Of a stretch of 16,211 nucleotides of DNA, positions 13,273-16,211 are shown in pieces. A model generated the notes under the pieces. The model ran no database searches and had not been told where the DNA came from. It saw only the letters and a list, made by a program, of their open reading frames with translations. The stretch is from NCBI GenBank assembly GCA_002441265.1, contig DJVQ01000065.1, forward strand, positions 23,047-39,257. The letters are read 5' to 3'. Both the position numbers and the translations under genes were made by a program. The stretch comes from Syntrophaceae bacterium UBA6252. Its GTDB lineage: Bacteria; Desulfobacterota; Syntrophia; Syntrophales; UBA6807. The first letter of the stretch is position 1. Every line of letters begins with the position of its first letter.

Positions 13273-14091
13273 ATGAAAAAACTCATTCTTACGGCGGCCA
13301 TCCAGGGGGCCGAACTGACCCGGAAGGACACCCCCCATCTCCCCCTCACCCCGGAGGAGCTGGCCCGCGAGGCCTGCCGGGCCTGGAACGAAGGGGCGGC
13401 GGTGATTCACGTTCACGTCCGCGACCGTCTCGGGAACCCCTCCCAGCGGGCCCGGGATTACCGGGAGAACCTGGAGGCGATCCGGGCTTCGGGGTGCGGG
13501 GCCGTCCTCCAGGTATCCACGGGCGGGGCACTGGGCATGACGCCCGAGGAGAGGATGGGACCGCTCACCCTCCGTCCCGAGTACGCCACCTTGAACACCG
13601 GCTCCATCAATTTCGGACGGGACGTCTTCATCAATTCCCCCGACATGATGGAAGCGCTGGCCCGGGCCATGTCGGAACACGGCGTGAAAGCCGAATTCGA
13701 GGTCTACGAGGAAGGGCACATTCACAATGCCATGGAACTGGTCCGGGCGGGCCTCGTCCGGGAGCCCCTGAACTTCGATTTCGTCCTGGGCGTTCCCGGC
13801 GCCATGGCCCCTTCGCCCCGGAATCTTCTCCACCTCGTGGAAACGATTCCGCCCGGGGCGAACTGGACCGTCGCCGGCATCGGAAGGCACGAGCTTCTGC
13901 TGGGAGGGATGGCCGTCTTCATGGGCGGAAACGTCCGGGTCGGGATGGAGGACAACATCTATTACTCGAAAGGGGTGCTCGCCGGAAGCAACGGGGAGCT
14001 TGTGGCGCGGATGGCGCGGATCGCAGCGGAGGCGGGCAGGGAGATCGCCACCGCCGATGAAGCGCGGGCGATCCTGGGGATCCCCGCGTAA
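13273..14091 (+). CDS. kce: 3-keto-5-aminohexanoate cleavage enzyme (BKACE family)
   Basis: Zn2+-dependent enzyme that condenses 3-keto-5-aminohexanoate with acetyl-CoA and splits it to acetoacetate and 3-aminobutyryl-CoA. I prefer the ATG at 13273 (GGAGG at a 10-base spacing) over the in-frame ATG at 13264, giving 272 residues. With this start the residue numbers agree with the studied Kce as I recall it: E14 (substrate amino group), zinc ligands H46 and H48, S82, T106 and E143. The later R, E and D are R222, E226 and D227 in RVGMEDN. Because both amine-contacting acids are kept, I favour a true Kce over BKACE relatives acting on other keto acids. Last gene of the operon. Confidence 0.92.
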   Translation: MKKLILTAAIQGAELTRKDTPHLPLTPEELAREACRAWNEGAAVIHVHVRDRLGNPSQRARDYRENLEAIRASGCGAVLQVSTGGALGMTPEERMGPLTLRPEYATLNTGSINFGRDVFINSPDMMEALARAMSEHGVKAEFEVYEEGHIHNAMELVRAGLVREPLNFDFVLGVPGAMAPSPRNLLHLVETIPPGANWTVAGIGRHELLLGGMAVFMGGNVRVGMEDNIYYSKGVLAGSNGELVARMARIAAEAGREIATADEARAILGIPA

Positions 14092-14121
14092 CGGGAAAAT
14101 CCCTTTCCTCATTCATGAAAA

Positions 14122-14155
14122 GGTCCCCCGGCATCCCGAAACCGGGGGACCCCGC
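14122..14155 (-). terminator. Terminator between kce and ridA
   Basis: A perfect 10-bp stem, GGTCCCCCGG (14122-14131) with CCGGGGGACC (14142-14151), encloses a 10-base loop. On the minus strand it is followed by TTTT (14121-14118 side), which suits termination of ridA. On the plus strand no T tract follows, but so stable a stem may also stop or protect the kce transcript. Confidence 0.65.
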
Positions 14156-14186
14156 ATTCCCTCCGGCGGGACCGCCCGGCCCGGGA

Positions 14187-14570
14187 TCAATCGGCGAGGG
14201 CGATCACCTCGATCTCGATGGGGGCGTCCCTGGGAAGCCGGCTCACCTCGATGCAGGATCTTGCGGGCGGCGCCTCGGGAAAGTACTCCCCATAGACGCC
14301 GTTGAACTCGGCGAACCGGTCCATGTCCCGGAGAAACACCGTCGTCTTGACGACACGGCCGAGGCCCGAACCCGAGTCCTCGAGAACGTTCCGGATCGTG
14401 TCCAGGACCCGCCGCACCTGGTCCCCGAAAGACCCTCCGACCGAAGCCCCGGATGCGGGATCGAGGGGGATCTGCCCCGAAAGAAACAGAAACCCGTTGG
14501 CCCTGACGGCCGTCGAGTACGGACCCACGGCCCGGGGGGCCCGTTCCGCCCGGATGATGGTTTTTTCCAT
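14187..14570 (-). CDS. ridA: RidA/YjgF/YER057c family enamine/imine deaminase
   Basis: Small trimeric enzyme that hydrolyses reactive enamines and imines released by PLP enzymes, sparing other PLP enzymes from damage. The ATG at 14570 has GGAGGAG upstream and gives 127 residues, the family norm; an in-frame ATG at 14594 has no such site. RidA features are GPYSTAVRANGFLFLSGQIP (residues 16-35), the conserved arginine R104 in PPARSCIEVSRLP, and E120 in IEIEVIA. It is convergent with kce, so not in the same transcript. It may still serve the aminomutase and diamino-acid steps nearby, which is inference. Confidence 0.93.
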   Translation of the reverse strand: MEKTIIRAERAPRAVGPYSTAVRANGFLFLSGQIPLDPASGASVGGSFGDQVRRVLDTIRNVLEDSGSGLGRVVKTTVFLRDMDRFAEFNGVYGEYFPEAPPARSCIEVSRLPRDAPIEIEVIALAD

Positions 14571-14773
14571 GGTCTCCTCCTTTTGTCCCTCCATTCCCGC
14601 GCCGTGCCCGCGGTCATGATACCGTCATACTGAAAAATGAATCGCCGGGCAACGGAAATCGGACAAAACCGAAACCTCCGCCCGCTCCTTCCCCCGCCGC
14701 TCCTCCGAAAACCGGCGGCGCCGCAGGCGTTCCACGGACCCTTTCCGGAACCGCGGCGGCGGGCACAAAGGGC

Positions 14774-14802
14774 TTGCATCTCCCGGCGGGCTCTGTTACA
14801 CC
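14774..14802 (+). promoter_or_regulatory. Weak candidate promoter of xseA
   Basis: TTGCAT (14774-14779) and, 17 bases later, TACACC (14797-14802) preceded by TG give a partial extended -10 promoter. It is 24 bases upstream of the GTG start. The rest of the 256-base ridA-xseA gap shows GC-rich sequence without a recognisable gene. Confidence 0.35.
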
Positions 14803-14826
14803 CCACTCGATAGAGGAAAAAGGCAC

Positions 14827-16191
14827 GTGATTTCCATGATCGATCCGCTGGAGGAAACAAGGGTCCTCACCGTCACCGAACTCACGGGACAGATCCGGGA
14901 GGTTCTCGAGGGGACCTTCGGGTTCCTCTGGGTGAAGGGGGAGGTGTCCAATCTCCGCCGTCCTTCCTCGGGGCATCTTTACTTCACCCTGAAGGACGAT
15001 TCCGCCCAGATCCGGGCCGTCCTGTTCCGCCAGAGCGCCGCAAGGCTCGGATTCGACCTGGAGGACGGCATGGAGATCCTCTGCCGGGGGAAGATCACCG
15101 TTTACGGCCAGCGGGGGGAATACCAGATCCTCGTGGACGCCGCGGAGCCCCGGGGGCTGGGCGCACTCCAGAAGGCCTTCGAACAGCTGAAAAAGCGCCT
15201 CGAAGAAGAAGGACTGTTCGACCGGGCCCGGAAAAGGCCCCTTCCCTTCCTCCCGGAAAGAATCGCCGTCGTCACCTCCCCCACGGGGGCCGTGATCCAG
15301 GACATTCTCAACATCACGGGACGCCGCTTCCCTTCCGTGGACATCCTCGTCGTCCCCGTCCGGGTCCAGGGCGCCGAGGCGGCCCCGGAGATCTGCGAAG
15401 CCATCGCGCTTCTGAACGAGCATTCCCTGGCGGACGTGATGATCGTCGCCCGGGGAGGGGGATCCCTGGAGGACCTTCTTCCCTTCAACGACGAGCGGGT
15501 GGCCCGGGCGATCCATGCCTCCCGGATGCCGGTGATCTCGGCGGTGGGTCACGAAATCGACTTCACCATCGCCGACTTCGTGGCCGATCTTCGGGCGCCG
15601 ACACCCTCCGCCGCCGCCGAGTTGGTCGTTCCCGGGAGGGACGACCTCATGAAACACCTTGTCCGGAACCGGGAGCGGCTCGCCGAAGGGATTCGGACGA
15701 AGGTGAAACCGCTCCGGGACCGCCTGGAGTTCCTTCAGGGCCTGGTCAGGAGCCCGGCAAGGCGCATCGACGAATCCCGGATCGGGCTGGACCGGCTCCT
15801 GGAGGAAATGGAAAAGGAAATGAGGGGAACGCTGGAATCGAAGACCGAACGGGCGGACAGGGAGCGGGAGCGGCTCATGGCCGCGTCCCCCCGGGGCCGG
15901 GTCCGGGAAGTCCTTTTTCAGCTTGATTCCGTGGGAAAAAATATGGTAGCGGGACTCCAGTCGTCCCTGAGGGACAGGACATCCCTCCTTCGAAAATGCG
16001 GGGCGTCCCTGGATGCCCTGAGTCCCTTGTCGGTGCTGCGGAGGGGATACGGAATCGTGCGGAAGTGGCCGGAAGGGCGCATCGTGCGGGACGCCTCCAC
16101 CCTCGCGGCGGGCGACCGGGTCAGCGCGAGGCTGAACGCCGGGACGTTTCTTGCCGGAGTGATCTCGACCGCTACGGAAGACGAACCATGA
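14827..16191 (+). CDS. xseA: Exodeoxyribonuclease VII large subunit
   Basis: Large catalytic subunit of exonuclease VII, which degrades single-stranded DNA from both ends together with XseB. It has 454 residues from the GTG at 14827 (GAGG 10 bases upstream); the ATG at 14836 is an alternative. The N-terminal OB fold includes GFLWVKGEVSNLRRPSSGHL and YFTLKDD. The catalytic domain shows VVTSPTGAVIQDI, MIVARGGGSLEDLLPFNDE and PVISAVGHEIDFTIADFVADLRAPTPSAAAE in order. A long charged coiled-coil stretch (about residues 275-380) follows, then the C-terminal SPLSVLRRGYGIV. No xseB is visible before the window ends; a repeat follows the stop instead. Confidence 0.96.
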   Translation: MISMIDPLEETRVLTVTELTGQIREVLEGTFGFLWVKGEVSNLRRPSSGHLYFTLKDDSAQIRAVLFRQSAARLGFDLEDGMEILCRGKITVYGQRGEYQILVDAAEPRGLGALQKAFEQLKKRLEEEGLFDRARKRPLPFLPERIAVVTSPTGAVIQDILNITGRRFPSVDILVVPVRVQGAEAAPEICEAIALLNEHSLADVMIVARGGGSLEDLLPFNDERVARAIHASRMPVISAVGHEIDFTIADFVADLRAPTPSAAAELVVPGRDDLMKHLVRNRERLAEGIRTKVKPLRDRLEFLQGLVRSPARRIDESRIGLDRLLEEMEKEMRGTLESKTERADRERERLMAASPRGRVREVLFQLDSVGKNMVAGLQSSLRDRTSLLRKCGASLDALSPLSVLRRGYGIVRKWPEGRIVRDASTLAAGDRVSARLNAGTFLAGVISTATEDEP

Positions 16192-16211
16192 CGGCTTCGT
16201 AAAAAGTCCAT
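16191..16211 (+). repeat. Short repeat copy 2, cut by the window edge
   Basis: ACGGCTTCGTAAAA at 16191-16204 is identical to 9722-9735, and AAGTC continues it before the window stops. As in copy 1, it begins on the last A of the upstream stop codon (TGA of xseA). Its full length and any hairpin lie outside the window. Confidence 0.55.

Noticed and set aside
13273..14091. A BKACE enzyme for another keto acid, such as dehydrocarnitine
   Set aside because: The acids expected to bind the 5-amino group (E14 and D227) are kept, and the gene sits directly after kdd and kal, so Kce is the better call.
12739..14112. A 457-codon minus-strand open frame over kal and kce
   Set aside because: It is an antisense shadow without recognisable motifs. 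The plus strand encodes two well-conserved enzymes there.
16188..16202. A downstream gene starting at the ATGA overlap with the xseA stop
   Set aside because: The frame reads ATG ACG GCT TCG and then TAA at once. The overlap arises from the repeat sequence, not from an xseB start.

Overview
This is a GC-rich bacterial chromosomal segment. Its gene content points to an anaerobic deltaproteobacterium (Desulfobacterota), possibly a syntroph or amino-acid fermenter. The grounds are a TRAP-type uptake system joined to lysine-fermentation genes, a KamA-family radical-SAM aminomutase, a bacterial deoxyhypusine-synthase-like protein, and a short dispersed repeat of a kind I associate with deltaproteobacterial genomes. 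The taxonomic call is inference. There is no insertion sequence, prophage or CRISPR array, and codon use looks even throughout.

Left part (1-2708): the 5' end of groEL and all of groES (minus strand), then a UlaG/UPF0173-like metallo-hydrolase (minus) divergent from an inositol-monophosphatase-family gene (plus). A 410-base convergent gap follows. It contains no convincing gene but has a promoter-like sequence and two perfect hairpins, so it may encode a small RNA.

Middle part (2709-7593): a long KamA-family radical-SAM/PLP protein (minus), a divergent TPR protein (plus), tRNA-Ala(CGC) with its own promoter and a bidirectional terminator, a deoxyhypusine-synthase-family gene (minus), and a small NTF2/SnoaL-fold protein (plus).

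Right part (7594-14187): the most interesting block. A TetR regulator (minus) faces a plus-strand operon dctP-dctQ-dctM-kdd-kal-kce. The last three encode 3,5-diaminohexanoate dehydrogenase, 3-aminobutyryl-CoA ammonia-lyase and 3-keto-5-aminohexanoate cleavage enzyme, which are the lower half of the lysine fermentation pathway. The beta-lysine 5,6-aminomutase (kamDE) and a canonical lysine 2,3-aminomutase are absent from the window. The operon therefore reads as a transport-plus-catabolism module for an external diamino acid or a related beta-amino acid. A perfect 10+10 palindrome covers the probable dctP transcription start, and a matching half-site lies in the probable tetR promoter, so the TetR protein is the likely repressor of both.

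The window ends with ridA (minus, convergent with kce) and the exonuclease VII large-subunit gene xseA (plus). The stop codons of both dctP and xseA run directly into the same 14-base sequence, which looks like a dispersed repeat.
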